From NCBI RefSeq assembly GCF_014385065.1, contig NZ_JACRTA010000002.1, positions 434,001 through 498,000 on the forward strand: 64,000 bases of DNA, given 5' to 3'. The position numbers were made by a program, and so were the translations under genes. Below the pieces are notes generated by a model, which did no database searches, was not told where the DNA came from, and saw only the letters and a program-made list of their open reading frames with translations. Position 1 is the first letter of the stretch; each line of letters starts with the position of its first letter. This stretch comes from Lentihominibacter hominis. GTDB taxonomy: Bacteria; Bacillota; Clostridia; Peptostreptococcales; Anaerovoracaceae. Below, piece by piece: positions 27,569 through 38,254 of this stretch.

Positions 27569-27659
27569 AAGCCAGGGCATGAAGCAGCTCATGGCGGGCG
27601 GCGGTGTCGCTTTGATCGGCGGCACCCTTGTTCCGCTTCTTTCCAAACTTTTTGGATAA
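27569..27659 (+). pseudogene. Maff2 family protein, 3' fragment
   Basis: Encodes the C-terminal half KSQGMKQLMAGGGVALIGG plus TLVPLLSKLFG, with a second hydrophobic segment. It has no start of its own. It continues exactly from the 14463 fragment when the IME is removed. Confidence 0.88.
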
Positions 27660-27729
27660 TGCCTAAAACAAATACCACCCGCCGCGCCCTCTCGGAAACG
27701 GGAGGGCGCGGGAAAGGAGGGATTAACTT

Positions 27730-28593
27730 TTGATATGGCAGATGATTGAAGATTGGTTTCGCGGCATTTTGACAGACGGGATTTTATCGAACCTCTCCGG
27801 CTTGTTTGACAGCGTAAATACAGAGGTTGGAGAAATCGCAACGCAAGTCGGCACGACCCCCGCCGGGTGGAACGCGGGCATATTCAACATGATACGCAGC
27901 CTTTCGGAAAATGTCATTGTACCGATTGCGGGCGTTATCATTACCTTTGTCATGTGCTACGAACTAATCCAGCTTGTAATTGAAAAAAACAATCTGCACG
28001 ATCTCGACACTTGGATTTTCTTCAAATGGATTTTTAAGACCTTTGTTGCGGTGCTGCTGGTAACAAACACTTGGAACATCGTCATGGGAGTTTTCGACGT
28101 TACGCAGAGCGTCGTCAATCAGAGCGCGGGGGTTATCATATCCGATACAAGCATAGACGTTACCACCGTCATTACCGACATTGAAGCAAAACTCGACGCT
28201 ATGAGCGTGGGCGGTCTTTTGGGGTTATGGTTTCAATCCCTCTTTGTAGGGCTTACCATGAAAGCCCTGTCAATCTGCATTATGCTTGTGGTGTATGGGC
28301 GCATGATTGAAATATACCTTGTAACGAGCGTTGCCCCTATCCCGATGGCAACAATGGTAAATCACGAATGGGGCAGCATGGGACAGAATTACTTAAAATC
28401 TTTGCTTGCGCTTGGTTTTCAAGCGTTTTTGATTTTGGTGTGTGTCGGCATTTATGCGGTGTTGATACAGACAATCGCAGCGACCGACGACATATCCGGC
28501 GCGATCTGGGCTTGCATGGGCTATACCGTCCTCTTGTGCTTTACCCTTTTCAAAACAGGGAGCCTTGCAAAGAGCGTCTTTTCGGCACATTAA
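27730..28593 (+). CDS. VirB6/TrbL-like conjugation membrane protein
   Basis: A 287-residue protein with six or so hydrophobic segments, e.g. VIVPIAGVIITFVMCYELI and a late SLLALGFQAFLILVCVGIYAVL. It follows the start motif MIWQMIEDWFRGILTDGI, typical of the Tn1549/CTn channel protein between Maff2 and PrgI. It forms part of the inner-membrane transfer channel. TTG 27730 follows GGGAAAGGAGG. With the IME present, it is far from the ICE promoter upstream of VirD4. Confidence 0.85.
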   Translation: MIWQMIEDWFRGILTDGILSNLSGLFDSVNTEVGEIATQVGTTPAGWNAGIFNMIRSLSENVIVPIAGVIITFVMCYELIQLVIEKNNLHDLDTWIFFKWIFKTFVAVLLVTNTWNIVMGVFDVTQSVVNQSAGVIISDTSIDVTTVITDIEAKLDAMSVGGLLGLWFQSLFVGLTMKALSICIMLVVYGRMIEIYLVTSVAPIPMATMVNHEWGSMGQNYLKSLLALGFQAFLILVCVGIYAVLIQTIAATDDISGAIWACMGYTVLLCFTLFKTGSLAKSVFSAH

Positions 28594-28609
28594 GGGGGTG
28601 AGTTATGAT

Positions 28610-29506
28610 TTGAAAATCGGCTTAATCGACGTTGACAGCCATAATTTCCCCAACCTCTGCTTGATGAAGCTATCCGCGTATCATAAAGCAAAGGGGCATA
28701 CGGTGGAATGGTGGAACACAAAGGAGCGGTACGACCTTGTATATAAAAGCCGCGTCTTTACGGACACCTATTCCAAAGACACGATAACCGTTACCAACGC
28801 GGAACAGGTCATTTTCGGCGGTACGGGCTACGACACGAAAAACCGCTTGCCGCCGGAAGTGGAACACAGTTACCCGGATTATTCAATCTACCCGCAGTTT
28901 TTCGGGATTGCTTACGGCTTTTTAAGCCGGGGTTGTCCGAGAAATTGCGGGTTTTGCATTGTCAGCGGTAAAGAGGGACGCAAAAGCGTTAAGGTTGCGG
29001 ATTTGTCCGAGTTTTGGAAATGGCAGCCGGAAATAAAAAGCATGGACGCTAATCTGCTTGCCTGTCCCGACCATGAAAATCTCATTGAGCAGCTTATACG
29101 AAGCCGCGCATGGGTGGATTTTTCGCAAGGGCTGGATATTCGCCTTGTGAACAGGGATAATGTCAGCCTGTTAAATCGGGTACGGATAAAAGCGGTACAT
29201 TTTGCATGGGATAATCCCGACGAGGACTTGACCGGGTATTTCCAACGTTTTTTGGATTTGACAGCTATTAAGAGCAGCCGCCAGCGGCGCGTGTATGTTC
29301 TTACCAACTACGGCAGCACTCACGAACAGGATTTATACCGCGTGAACACCTTGCGGGCTATGGGCTTTGACCCGTATGTGATGATTTACGAGCGTCCAAC
29401 CGCCCCGCCTGTTACCCGCCATTTGCAACGGTGGGTAAACAACAAGCGGCTTTTCTATGCTGTTCCCCGCTTTGAAGATTACATTCCGGGCAGAAAGGAG
29501 GTTTGA
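28610..29506 (+). CDS. Radical SAM protein inside the transfer operon
   Basis: About 298 residues with a CPRNCGFC cluster motif (Cys109, Cys113, Cys116) for a SAM-bound [4Fe-4S]. It follows an N-terminal domain (IGLIDVDSHNFPNLCLMKL start) resembling the Rossmann-like, cobalamin-binding-type region of B12-dependent radical SAM enzymes, though no DxHxxG motif is seen. There is no SPASM cluster. It sits between VirB6 and PrgI and is co-directional. TTG 28610 has AAGGGGGTGAG seven bases upstream; GTG 28598 is the alternative. The substrate is unknown. A DNA- or nucleotide-modification role during transfer is only a guess. Confidence 0.8.
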   Translation: MKIGLIDVDSHNFPNLCLMKLSAYHKAKGHTVEWWNTKERYDLVYKSRVFTDTYSKDTITVTNAEQVIFGGTGYDTKNRLPPEVEHSYPDYSIYPQFFGIAYGFLSRGCPRNCGFCIVSGKEGRKSVKVADLSEFWKWQPEIKSMDANLLACPDHENLIEQLIRSRAWVDFSQGLDIRLVNRDNVSLLNRVRIKAVHFAWDNPDEDLTGYFQRFLDLTAIKSSRQRRVYVLTNYGSTHEQDLYRVNTLRAMGFDPYVMIYERPTAPPVTRHLQRWVNNKRLFYAVPRFEDYIPGRKEV

Positions 29507-29507
29507 A

Positions 29508-29900
29508 ATGGCGTATGTAACCGTCCCAAAGGACTTAACAAAAATCAAAAGCAAGGTAATGTTCAACCTTACCAAACGACAGCTAATTTGTTTCAGCGCG
29601 GCGGTAGCAATCGGACTGCCGCTGTTCTTTTTGGTAAAAGGCAGCGTTGGAACGAGCGCAGCGGCATTGTGCATGGTGCTTGCCATGCTGCCCATGTTCC
29701 TACTCGCCATGTATGAGAAGAACGGGCAACCGCTGGAAGTGATTATACGGCAATTTGTGGAAGTGAAGTTTCTTCGCCCCAAAGAGCGACCTTATCAGAC
29801 CAACAATTTCTATGCCGCCCTTGCGCGGCAGGAGCGATTAGATAAGGAGGTACGGGCGATTGTCAAAGGAAAAGGGAAAGACCCAAAACGAAAAGCGTAA
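29508..29900 (+). CDS. PrgI family conjugation protein
   Basis: A 130-residue protein starting MAYVTVPKDLTKIKSKVMFNLTKRQ with two adjacent hydrophobic segments (about 29-48 and 55-75). This is the PrgI/VirB3-like plan always placed before VirB4. It anchors the VirB4 ATPase at the membrane. ATG 29508 follows GAAAGGAGG. Its end overlaps the VirB4 gene by 41 bases. Confidence 0.88.
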   Translation: MAYVTVPKDLTKIKSKVMFNLTKRQLICFSAAVAIGLPLFFLVKGSVGTSAAALCMVLAMLPMFLLAMYEKNGQPLEVIIRQFVEVKFLRPKERPYQTNNFYAALARQERLDKEVRAIVKGKGKDPKRKA

Positions 29901-32256
29901 ACTTACGCGGCAGGAAAAGAAACAGATCGACGCGCTTATCCGGCAGGCAAAGGGCGACGGGAAGCCCCATACGGCGCAGGACAGCATACCGTTTGAGCGA
30001 ATGTATAAGGACGGGATTTGCCGACTTGCAAACGGGCGGTATTCCAAGTGCATTGAGTTTGAAGATATTAACTATCAGCTTGCGCAGCCGGACGACAAAA
30101 CCGCCATTTTTGAAGCCCTTTGCGATATGTATAACTCGTTCGACGCTTCGATTGGCGTGCAGCTTTCCTTAATCAGCCGCCATGCGAACAAGGACGATTT
30201 TAAGAACAGTATCACGATTGCACCGCAGAATGACGACTTCGACAGTATCAGAGCAGAATACACCGAAATGCTTAGGACGCAGCTTGAGCGCGGCAACAAC
30301 GGGCTTATCAAGACCAAGTTTCTCACCTTTACCATTGAAGCGAAAGACATTAAATCGGCGCGGGCGCGGCTTGCCCGTATCGAAACGGACACCCTCAACC
30401 ATTTTAAGGTGATCGGCGCGGCGGCGCGGGTACTGGACGGGAAGCAGCGGCTTGAAGTGCTGCATGGGCTTTTCCACCCGGACGGGGAACGCTTTAATTT
30501 TGCGTGGGAATGGCTACCCGCAAGCGGCCTTTCCGTCAAAGACTTTATTGCCCCGTCCTCTTTCCGTTTTGGCGACGGGCGAATGTTTCAGATGGGCGGG
30601 AAGTTTGGCGCGGTTTCCTTTTTGCAGATTGCCGCACCGGAACTTTCAGACCGTATGCTTGCCGACTTCATGGAAGCGGAAAACGGGATTGTCGTTAATC
30701 TGCACATTCAGAGTATCGACCACAACGAAGCAATCAAGACCATCAAGCGGAAAATCACCGATTTAGACCGCATGAAGATTGAGGAACAGAAAAAGGCAAT
30801 CCGCAGCGGCTACGACATGGATATAATTCCGTCCGACCTTGCCACCTACGGCGGCGAAGCGAAAAACCTTTTGCGGGATTTGCAGAGCCGGAACGAGCGA
30901 ATGTTTTTGCTTACGCTGTTAGTTTTGAATGTGGCCGACACAAAGCAGAAATTGGACAACGACGTATTCAGTGCCGCAAGTATCGCGCAGAAATACAACT
31001 GTATGCTCACCCGCCTTGACTACCGGCAGGAACAGGGGCTTATGTCCTCTATCCCGTTGGGGGAAAACCTAATCCATATCCAGCGCGGCTTGACAACTTC
31101 CAGCACCGCTATTTTCGTCCCCTTTACGGTACAAGAACTATTCCAAAGCGGCGAAGCGTTGTATTACGGCTTAAACGCCCTTTCTAACAACATGATTTTG
31201 TGCGACAGGAAACGGCTGAAAAACCCCAACGGCCTTATCCTCGGCACACCGGGCAGCGGCAAGAGTTTTTCGGCAAAGCGCGAGATCACCAACGCTTTTC
31301 TCATTACCGCAGACGATATTATCATTTGCGACCCGGAAGCGGAGTATTATCCCCTTGTGGAACGGCTGAAAGGACAGGTTATCAAGGTTTCGCAGAACAG
31401 CACGCAGTACATTAACCCGATGGACATAAATCTCAATTACAGCGAGGGCGACACGCCCATAGCCTTAAAAAGCGATTTTATCCTTTCCTTTTGTGAGTTG
31501 ATTATGGGCGGCAAAAACGGGCTGGAAGCGGTTGAAAAGACCTTGATTGACCGCGCCGTTATCAGCGTGTACCGCAGCTACCTTGCAGACCCGAAGCCGG
31601 AGAATATGCCGATTTTGGGCGACCTCTACAATGAAATCAAGAAGCAGCCGGAAAAGGAAGCGCAGCGTATCGCGTCGGCATTGGAACTCTATGTAAACGG
31701 CAGCTTGAATGTGTTTAACCATAGGACAAACGTTGACATTCATAACCGCCTTGTCTGCTTTGATATTAAAGAACTCGGCACCCAGCTACGAAAACTCGGT
31801 ATGCTCATTGTCCAAGACCAGGTTTGGAACAGAGTTACCATAAACCGCAGCGAGGGCAAAGCGACGCGGTATTACATCGACGAATTTCATTTGCTCTTGA
31901 AAGAGGAACAAACCGCCGCCTATTCCGTTGAAATATGGAAAAGGTTTAGGAAATGGGGCGGTATTCCGACAGGTATCACCCAAAATGTCAAAGATTTGTT
32001 GTCGTCCCGCGAGGTACAGAATATCTTTGAAAACTCGGACTTTGTGTATATGCTCAACCAAGCCCAGGGCGACAGGGAAATCCTTGCAAAGCAGCTTAAC
32101 ATTTCGCAGCAGCAAATGACCTATGTAACCCATTCCGAAGCGGGCGAGGGGCTTATCTTCTATGGCAACGTGATTTTGCCCTTTATTGACCGTTTCCCGC
32201 AGGATACGGAATTGTACCGCGTCATGACGACCAAACCCGGCGAGGTGTCGGCATGA
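29860..32256 (+). CDS. VirB4-type conjugation ATPase
   Basis: A 798-residue ATPase powering the type IV secretion channel. Walker [11 protein letters not shown] lies near residues 459-468 and Walker [11 protein letters not shown] near 670-679. A TraC/VirB4 N-terminal domain precedes them. TTG 29860 is chosen since GATAAGGAGGT lies eight bases upstream inside prgI. Full length, no disruption. Confidence 0.92.
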   Translation: MSKEKGKTQNEKRKLTRQEKKQIDALIRQAKGDGKPHTAQDSIPFERMYKDGICRLANGRYSKCIEFEDINYQLAQPDDKTAIFEALCDMYNSFDASIGVQLSLISRHANKDDFKNSITIAPQNDDFDSIRAEYTEMLRTQLERGNNGLIKTKFLTFTIEAKDIKSARARLARIETDTLNHFKVIGAAARVLDGKQRLEVLHGLFHPDGERFNFAWEWLPASGLSVKDFIAPSSFRFGDGRMFQMGGKFGAVSFLQIAAPELSDRMLADFMEAENGIVVNLHIQSIDHNEAIKTIKRKITDLDRMKIEEQKKAIRSGYDMDIIPSDLATYGGEAKNLLRDLQSRNERMFLLTLLVLNVADTKQKLDNDVFSAASIAQKYNCMLTRLDYRQEQGLMSSIPLGENLIHIQRGLTTSSTAIFVPFTVQELFQSGEALYYGLNALSNNMILCDRKRLKNPNGLILGTPGSGKSFSAKREITNAFLITADDIIICDPEAEYYPLVERLKGQVIKVSQNSTQYINPMDINLNYSEGDTPIALKSDFILSFCELIMGGKNGLEAVEKTLIDRAVISVYRSYLADPKPENMPILGDLYNEIKKQPEKEAQRIASALELYVNGSLNVFNHRTNVDIHNRLVCFDIKELGTQLRKLGMLIVQDQVWNRVTINRSEGKATRYYIDEFHLLLKEEQTAAYSVEIWKRFRKWGGIPTGITQNVKDLLSSREVQNIFENSDFVYMLNQAQGDREILAKQLNISQQQMTYVTHSEAGEGLIFYGNVILPFIDRFPQDTELYRVMTTKPGEVSA

Positions 32257-33209
32257 GGATAGAAACGGATAAAATCTATTGCGGCGACAGTTTGCAGGTA
32301 CTTCAAACCTTGCCGGAAAACGCGGTTGATTGTTGCGTAACGTCCCCGCCCTATTACGCCTTGCGGGACTACGGCGCAGACGGGCAGATCGGACGGGAAG
32401 CAACGCCGGAGGAATATGTTTCCCGCATTACGGCGGTATTCCATGAGGTAAAGCGGGTGCTTACGCCGGAGGGGACTTGTTGGCTGAATATCGCGGACAC
32501 TTATTGCGGCACAGGCAGCAAAGCCGACCACCAAGACCCGAAATACCCCAAAGGCAGGAACGGGCAGCAAGTGGCGTTTAACCACCGCGCCCCCGGCTGC
32601 AAGCCGAAAGACCTAATCGGTATTCCGTGGCTTGTAGCCCTTGCCTTGCGGGGCGACGGTTGGTATTTGCGCAGTTCTATCATTTGGCACAAAACAAACC
32701 CCATGCCGGAAAGCACGCGGGACAGGCCGACCCGCTGCTATGAGTATGTGTTTCTGCTTACCAAGTCAAAGAAGTATTTTTACGATTGGCAAGCAGTAGC
32801 CGAGCCGATAGCCCCCACAACGGCGGGGCGGCTGAAAAGCGGAGTTGGCAAAGGAAACAAGTATAACGTTACTGTTCCGGGGCAAAACCAGCCGCAGAAA
32901 ATCAACCGCCCCCGCGAAAAGGGCGCATACGCCGACGAGTTGATTTCCCCCGTCCGCAGCCGCCGCAACGTTTGGCAGATCAACAATGTTGCGTATCATG
33001 GCGGGCATTTCGCGGCATACCCGCCGAAACTTGCGGAAACGTGCATTTTGGCGGGCTGTCCCGTGGGCGGGATTGTCCTTGACCCCTTTTTCGGCAGCGG
33101 CACGACGGGCATGGTAGCAAAACGGCTTAACCGCCGCTATATCGGCATTGAGTTAAACCCCGACTATTGCGACCTTGCAAAACAGCGGATTGGAGGTGAT
33201 GAAGATTGA
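32253..33209 (+). CDS. DNA methyltransferase, SPPY/N4- or N6-type
   Basis: A 318-residue amino-methyltransferase. [12 protein letters not shown] (catalytic motif IV, about residues 31-42) comes before [11 protein letters not shown] (SAM motif I, about 276-286). This order is that of the beta class; SPPY favours N4-cytosine or N6-adenine. No restriction nuclease is beside it, so it is an orphan. It overlaps VirB4 (ATGA) and NlpC and so is expressed with the transfer genes. It may mark element DNA against restriction in a new host. Confidence 0.88.
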   Translation: MRIETDKIYCGDSLQVLQTLPENAVDCCVTSPPYYALRDYGADGQIGREATPEEYVSRITAVFHEVKRVLTPEGTCWLNIADTYCGTGSKADHQDPKYPKGRNGQQVAFNHRAPGCKPKDLIGIPWLVALALRGDGWYLRSSIIWHKTNPMPESTRDRPTRCYEYVFLLTKSKKYFYDWQAVAEPIAPTTAGRLKSGVGKGNKYNVTVPGQNQPQKINRPREKGAYADELISPVRSRRNVWQINNVAYHGGHFAAYPPKLAETCILAGCPVGGIVLDPFFGSGTTGMVAKRLNRRYIGIELNPDYCDLAKQRIGGDED

Positions 33210-35173
33210 GCAAGGAACTGAAAGCCCCCGACAAGGTAACACAGAAAATGACCCGCGACGGTGCGGTTGCGGAAAACCTTACGACGGGCGAAACAACAAG
33301 TATCAGCGAAAGGCCGCAGGAGGAAAACTATTCAGCCCCCGCAGGGGCGGCAGCGGAAAAGGTTGTGCAGCATATCGGCGCAGAGGTTGAGCGACACGCC
33401 GCAAAAGGCGCGGAGAAAAAAGCCATTGACGCGGCGCAGCCCAAAACCCATTCTTCCCGCTTGCAGTTTTCCGAAGCGGAACGGGCAACGCCGGAACTTC
33501 AAAAGGCAATTAAGAAATCGGACAAGGCGGCAGACCGTTTAGACGCGGCGCGGGCGGCTATACCCAAGCAGACCAAAATCACAAAAGAGCGCGTTTTTGA
33601 CGAAGCGAAAGGCAAGGCAAAAACGCGCCTTTCCTTTGAAAAGACGGATAAGCCCCCAAACGGCAAGTTGCGGCATAACCCCTTATCCCGTCCGACGCAG
33701 GAGTTAAACAGTACCGTACACGGGAAAATCTACGAGGTAGAGAAAGAAAACGTTGGTGTGGAGAGTGGACACCGGGTAGAACTTGCCGGAGAGAAAGCGG
33801 GCGGCATGGCGGCGCGGGCGGTTAAGGGCGGCATACGCCGCCACAAGCTGAAACCCTACCGGGCAGCGGCGGCAGCGGAAAAACAAGCGGTAAAGGCAAA
33901 CGCCGATTTCCTCTATCAAAAGGCGCTGCACGATAACCCCGCGCTTGCGCACTCCAACCCCATTTCCCGCTTTTGGCAGAAGCAGCGCATTAAAAAGCAA
34001 TACGCAAAAACGCTGAAAGCGAGCGGCAAAGTGAAAAAGACCGCCGAAGCCACCGCAAAGGCGGCGAAGAAAACGGCGCAGGAAACCAAACGGGCGACGT
34101 TCTTTGTCGTCCGGCATTGGAAAGGCTGTTTGATTGTGGGCGGGATTGCCTTTATCGTGCTTCTGTTTTTCGGCGGCTTGTCCTCTTGTTCCCTGTTCGG
34201 CGGCAACAGCGGCAGCGGCTTGATTGCGTCGTCCTATCTCTCCGAGGACGCGGATATTACAGGCGCAGAAAGCGCGTATGCCGCTATGGAAGCCGAATTA
34301 CAGGATATGCTGGATAACATCGAAAGCGAATACCCCGGCTATGACGAATACCGGGTAACGGCTGACGAGATCGAGCATGACCCGTATGTGCTAATCTCTA
34401 TCCTCTCCGCGTGGCATGAGGGCGTGTTTACTCTCGATGAAGCGCAAAGCACCCTTGAAATGCTCTTTGATAAACAATATATCTTGACGGTTACGGAGGA
34501 AGTCGAGGTACGCTACCGCACCGAAACGCGGACGGACAGCGAGGGCAACGAATACGACGTTGAAGTACCCTATAACTATTACATTCTCAATGTGGATTTG
34601 GAAAACTTCAACCTCTCCCATGTTCCCGTTTACATTATGGGCGAGGAACAGCTATCCATGTACGCTATGTATATGTCGTCGCTTGGAAACCGACCCGACC
34701 TTTTCCCGCAATCCGGCTATATCTCAAAATACTATGAAAACCCGCCAGCAGATTATGAAATCCCGCCCGCCTATCTGGAAGATGAACAGTTTGCGCGATT
34801 GATTGAAGAAGCTGAAAAGTATGTCGGTTTTCCCTATGTGTGGGGCGGCAGCAGCCCGGAAACCTCTTTTGATTGCAGCGGTTTTGTTAGCTATGTGCTG
34901 ACGAACAGCGGCTTATACAATACGGGCAGACTTGGGGCGCAGGGGCTTTACAACATCTCAACCCGCGTTTCCAACCCGCAGCCGGGGGATTTGGTTTTCT
35001 TTACGGGTACATACGACACACCGGGCGTATCTCATGTGGGTATCTACGTTGGCGAGGACGGGGACGGAAGCCCCGTCATGCTGCATTGTGGCGACCCGAT
35101 ACAATACGCAAAACTTGATACAAGCTATTGGCAATCCCATTTTTACGCCTATGGGCGGCTACATTACAACTGA
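33206..35173 (+). CDS. NlpC/P60 cell-wall hydrolase of the transfer system (CD1107-like)
   Basis: A 655-residue protein. The cytoplasmic part is Ala/Lys/Glu-rich (about 1-300), followed by one membrane segment ([18 protein letters not shown], about 310-327), an extracellular linker, and a C-terminal NlpC/P60 domain. The catalytic Cys is in TSFDCSGFV (about 557), with His in SHVGIYVG (about 612). It opens peptidoglycan for the mating channel, the VirB1 role. TTG 33206 follows TGGAGGTGAT and overlaps the methyltransferase gene. Confidence 0.88.
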   Translation: MSKELKAPDKVTQKMTRDGAVAENLTTGETTSISERPQEENYSAPAGAAAEKVVQHIGAEVERHAAKGAEKKAIDAAQPKTHSSRLQFSEAERATPELQKAIKKSDKAADRLDAARAAIPKQTKITKERVFDEAKGKAKTRLSFEKTDKPPNGKLRHNPLSRPTQELNSTVHGKIYEVEKENVGVESGHRVELAGEKAGGMAARAVKGGIRRHKLKPYRAAAAAEKQAVKANADFLYQKALHDNPALAHSNPISRFWQKQRIKKQYAKTLKASGKVKKTAEATAKAAKKTAQETKRATFFVVRHWKGCLIVGGIAFIVLLFFGGLSSCSLFGGNSGSGLIASSYLSEDADITGAESAYAAMEAELQDMLDNIESEYPGYDEYRVTADEIEHDPYVLISILSAWHEGVFTLDEAQSTLEMLFDKQYILTVTEEVEVRYRTETRTDSEGNEYDVEVPYNYYILNVDLENFNLSHVPVYIMGEEQLSMYAMYMSSLGNRPDLFPQSGYISKYYENPPADYEIPPAYLEDEQFARLIEEAEKYVGFPYVWGGSSPETSFDCSGFVSYVLTNSGLYNTGRLGAQGLYNISTRVSNPQPGDLVFFTGTYDTPGVSHVGIYVGEDGDGSPVMLHCGDPIQYAKLDTSYWQSHFYAYGRLHYN

Positions 35174-35194
35174 CTTTGAAAGGAGTTTATTTCT

Positions 35195-35461
35195 ATGGCA
35201 AACACGAAACTTGACCGTATCGAAAGGGATATTGAGAAAACGAGGGCGAAAATCCTTGAATACCAAAAAAGGCTGAAAGACCTTGAAGCGCAGAAAATCG
35301 AGGAAGAAAACGCGCAGATCGTTCAAATGGTGAAAGCGGTACACCTTGACGGGGCGCAGCTTGCCGCGTTCCTCTCCGCTTACGCCAGCGGCGAAATTGC
35401 CTTGCCGCAGCCGGACGCAGACTATACCGACGAACAGGAGGAAACCGAAGATGAAGCATAA
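35195..35461 (+). CDS. DUF4315 family protein
   Basis: An 88-residue coiled-coil protein (KLDRIERDIEKTRAKILEYQ start) with an acidic end (QPDADYTDEQEETED). It matches the DUF4315 family found after NlpC/P60 in these elements. The ribosome site is GAAAGGAG. It overlaps the next gene by 11 bases. Confidence 0.82.
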   Translation: MANTKLDRIERDIEKTRAKILEYQKRLKDLEAQKIEEENAQIVQMVKAVHLDGAQLAAFLSAYASGEIALPQPDADYTDEQEETEDEA

Positions 35462-36182
35462 AAAACTGTTCCGCAGCGTTACCGCTTTGCTTGCCGCCCT
35501 TGTACTCATGGGCGGCTTTTCTGTTACCGCTTTTGCGGGCGGCGGTGATGTGAGCGACGAGCCGCCTACCCCCGTAACCGAAACCGAGCCGGAAGAAACG
35601 ACGGGCGGCTATGAGCCGCAGCCCTTAACGCCGGAGGGCAACATGAGCCTTGTGGACGACATAACAGGCGAAGCGTCCGGCGATAAGCAGTTTATTACCG
35701 TCGTTACGAAAAACGGAAACTATTTTTACATCATCATTGACCGCGCCGAGGACGGAGAAAACACCGTCCATTTCCTCAATCAAGTTGATGAAAAAGACCT
35801 TTTGCAGCTTATGGAGGACGAACAGACCGAAACCCCCGCTTGTAGCTGTACTGAAAAATGCGCCCCCGGAAGCGTCAACACCGATTGCCCCGTTTGCAGC
35901 GTCAATATGAGCGAGTGCGCGGGCAAGGAAGCCGAGCCGGAGCCGGAAGAAACCGAGCAGCCGGAGCCGGAGGAAGATAAAGGCGGCGGCATGGGCGGTG
36001 CTATTCTGCTTGTGGTGCTGCTTCTTGCCGCAGCGGGCGGCGGCGCGTTCTATTACTTTAAGATTATGAAGCCTAAAAAGGACGCGGCAAAAGGCAGCAG
36101 CAACCTTGACGATCTCGATTTTGACGAGGACGACGAGGACGAGGAAGAATTAGAAACCGAGCAGGAGGACGAGGAAGTATGA
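35451..36182 (+). CDS. DUF4366 membrane/surface protein of the ICE
   Basis: A 243-residue protein with a signal peptide (LLAALVLMGGFSVTAFA, about residues 12-28), a Thr/Glu/Pro-rich external part, a four-Cys cluster (CSCTEKC, CPVC), an EPEPEE repeat and a C-terminal membrane segment (GGAILLVVLLLAAAGGGAFYYF) before an Asp/Glu tail. It is the DUF4366/CD1107 type. A surface role in mating-pair contact is inferred only from location and topology. ATG 35451 is within the end of the DUF4315 gene. Confidence 0.8.
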   Translation: MKHKKLFRSVTALLAALVLMGGFSVTAFAGGGDVSDEPPTPVTETEPEETTGGYEPQPLTPEGNMSLVDDITGEASGDKQFITVVTKNGNYFYIIIDRAEDGENTVHFLNQVDEKDLLQLMEDEQTETPACSCTEKCAPGSVNTDCPVCSVNMSECAGKEAEPEPEETEQPEPEEDKGGGMGGAILLVVLLLAAAGGGAFYYFKIMKPKKDAAKGSSNLDDLDFDEDDEDEEELETEQEDEEV

Positions 36183-38254
36183 AACTTGTAATTGCAGAGA
36201 AACCGAGCGTCGGGGCGGCGATTGCCGCCGTACTTGGCGCGAATGAAAAGCGCAGCGGATATTTTGAGGGCAGCGGCTACCTTGTGTCCTGGTGTATCGG
36301 GCATTTGATTAGCCTTGCGGACGCGGCGACCTACAACGAGCAGTACCGAAAATGGAAGTATGATGATCTCCCCATTGTCCCGCAGGATTGGCAGTTTACC
36401 GTTGCCAGCGGCAAGGAGCAGCAGTTTTCCGTACTCAAAGACCTTATGCACCGCAGCGACGTTTCCGAGATTGTCAATGCGTGCGACAGCGGGCGCGAGG
36501 GAGAACTCATTTTTCGATTTGTCTACGAACAGGCAAATTGCCAAAAGCCCTTTTCCCGCCTTTGGATTAGCAGCATGGAAGAAAGCGCAATCCGTGAGGG
36601 CTTTTCAAACCTCAAAGACGGGCGCAGCTATGACGACCTCTATCAATCCGCGCTTTGCAGAGCAAAGGCAGATTGGCTTGTCGGGATTAACGCGACCCGC
36701 CTTTTCTCTATCCTCTATCACAAAACGCTGAATGTTGGCAGAGTGCAAACGCCCACCCTTACCATGCTGGTAAACCGCGACTATGCGATCAGCAGCTTTA
36801 AGAAAGAAAAATATCATGTTGTCCGTCTGGACGCGGGCAGTATTTCGGCTTTGTCCGAAAGGCTGAACGACGAAGCGGCAGCGCAGCAGATGAAAGCGGC
36901 TTGCGAGAAATCGCAAGCCGTTTGTACTTCCCTCAAAAAAGAGAAAAAGACCGTTTCCCCGCCGAAGCTGTTTGACCTTACCGCATTGCAGCGCGAAGCC
37001 AACCGCCTGTATGGATTTACGGCGAAACAGACCCTTGATTATGCGCAAGCCCTCTATGAAAAGCGGCTTTTGACCTACCCCCGCACCGACAGTAAATATA
37101 TCACTTCCGATATGCAGAGCAGCACAAAGGAACTCATTACCGGGCTTTGTTCGCTGCTTCCCTTTATGCAGGGGGTAAAGCTGCAAGCCGACCTTACAAG
37201 GGTTTGCGACAACAGCAAAGTAACCGACCACCACGCTATTTTGCCGACAGCCGAGTTTTTGAAAGCGGGCTTTTCTTCCCTTGCTGACAGCGAAACAAAA
37301 CTTATGACCCTTGTGTGCGCGAAGCTGCTTTGCGCCGCAGCCGCGCCCTATGAATACGAAGCGGTTACGGCGGTTATCTCTTGCGGCGGCTATACCTTTA
37401 CCGCAAAGGGCAAGACGACGCTTTGCGAGGGGTGGCGTGAGATTGAAAAGCTGTCCCGCGCCGCGTCCGAGGAACAGGACGAGGACGCAGAGCCGGAAAC
37501 CGTTTTGCCCCCGCTTGCCGAGGGGCAGACCTTTGATAATCCGGCAGCGGAGATCTCCGAGCGTTACACGCAGCCCCCGAAAGCATATACCGAAGATACG
37601 CTTCTGTCCGCTATGGAGAACGCGGGCAAGGAAGAAACGCCGGAGGACGCAGAGCGCAAAGGGTTAGGCACTACCGCAACGCGGGCGGGTATCATTGAAA
37701 AACTCATTAGCGCGGGCTTTGCCGAGCGCAAGGGCAAAAAGCTAATCCCCACAAAGGACGGGTATAACCTTGCCGCTATTCTGCCCGAAGTCCTTACGTC
37801 CCCGCAGCTTACGGCAGAATGGGAAACCCGCCTTACCGGGATTGCCAAAGGCAGCGACAGCCCGGACGATTTCATGCGCAGCATTGAAGAAATGACAGCG
37901 GGGCTTGTCAAAACCTATTCCGCGATTTCCGAAGATAAAGCGAAGCTGTTTGCCCCGCAGCGGGAAGCAATCGGTACTTGTCCCCGTTGCGGCGCGGCGG
38001 TTTACGAGGGCAAGAAAAACTACTACTGTTCCGACAGGGCGTGCAGCTTTGTCATGTGGAAAAATGACTTGTTCTTTCAGCAGCGCAAAAAGACTTTCAC
38101 AAAGGCGATTGCCGCCGCCCTTTTGAAAGACGGAAAGGTAAAAATCAAGGGTATGTACTCCACCAAAACGGGAAAGACCTTTGACGGGGTTGTGCTGCTT
38201 GCCGACACAGGCGGCAAGTATGTAAACTTCCGCGTCGAGCAGAACCGAAAATGA
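36179..38254 (+). CDS. topB: DNA topoisomerase III of the ICE
   Basis: A 691-residue type IA topoisomerase. It has a TOPRIM start (KLVIAEKPSVGAAIA) with ACDSGREGE (about 103-111), the active-site Tyr in LLTYPRTDSKYI (about residue 300) and a C-terminal zinc ribbon (CPRCGAAVYEGKKNYYCSD, about 602-620). Such enzymes are standard in Tn1549/CTn elements and probably resolve transfer or replication intermediates. The start overlaps DUF4366 by four bases. Confidence 0.92.
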   Translation: MKLVIAEKPSVGAAIAAVLGANEKRSGYFEGSGYLVSWCIGHLISLADAATYNEQYRKWKYDDLPIVPQDWQFTVASGKEQQFSVLKDLMHRSDVSEIVNACDSGREGELIFRFVYEQANCQKPFSRLWISSMEESAIREGFSNLKDGRSYDDLYQSALCRAKADWLVGINATRLFSILYHKTLNVGRVQTPTLTMLVNRDYAISSFKKEKYHVVRLDAGSISALSERLNDEAAAQQMKAACEKSQAVCTSLKKEKKTVSPPKLFDLTALQREANRLYGFTAKQTLDYAQALYEKRLLTYPRTDSKYITSDMQSSTKELITGLCSLLPFMQGVKLQADLTRVCDNSKVTDHHAILPTAEFLKAGFSSLADSETKLMTLVCAKLLCAAAAPYEYEAVTAVISCGGYTFTAKGKTTLCEGWREIEKLSRAASEEQDEDAEPETVLPPLAEGQTFDNPAAEISERYTQPPKAYTEDTLLSAMENAGKEETPEDAERKGLGTTATRAGIIEKLISAGFAERKGKKLIPTKDGYNLAAILPEVLTSPQLTAEWETRLTGIAKGSDSPDDFMRSIEEMTAGLVKTYSAISEDKAKLFAPQREAIGTCPRCGAAVYEGKKNYYCSDRACSFVMWKNDLFFQQRKKTFTKAIAAALLKDGKVKIKGMYSTKTGKTFDGVVLLADTGGKYVNFRVEQNRK

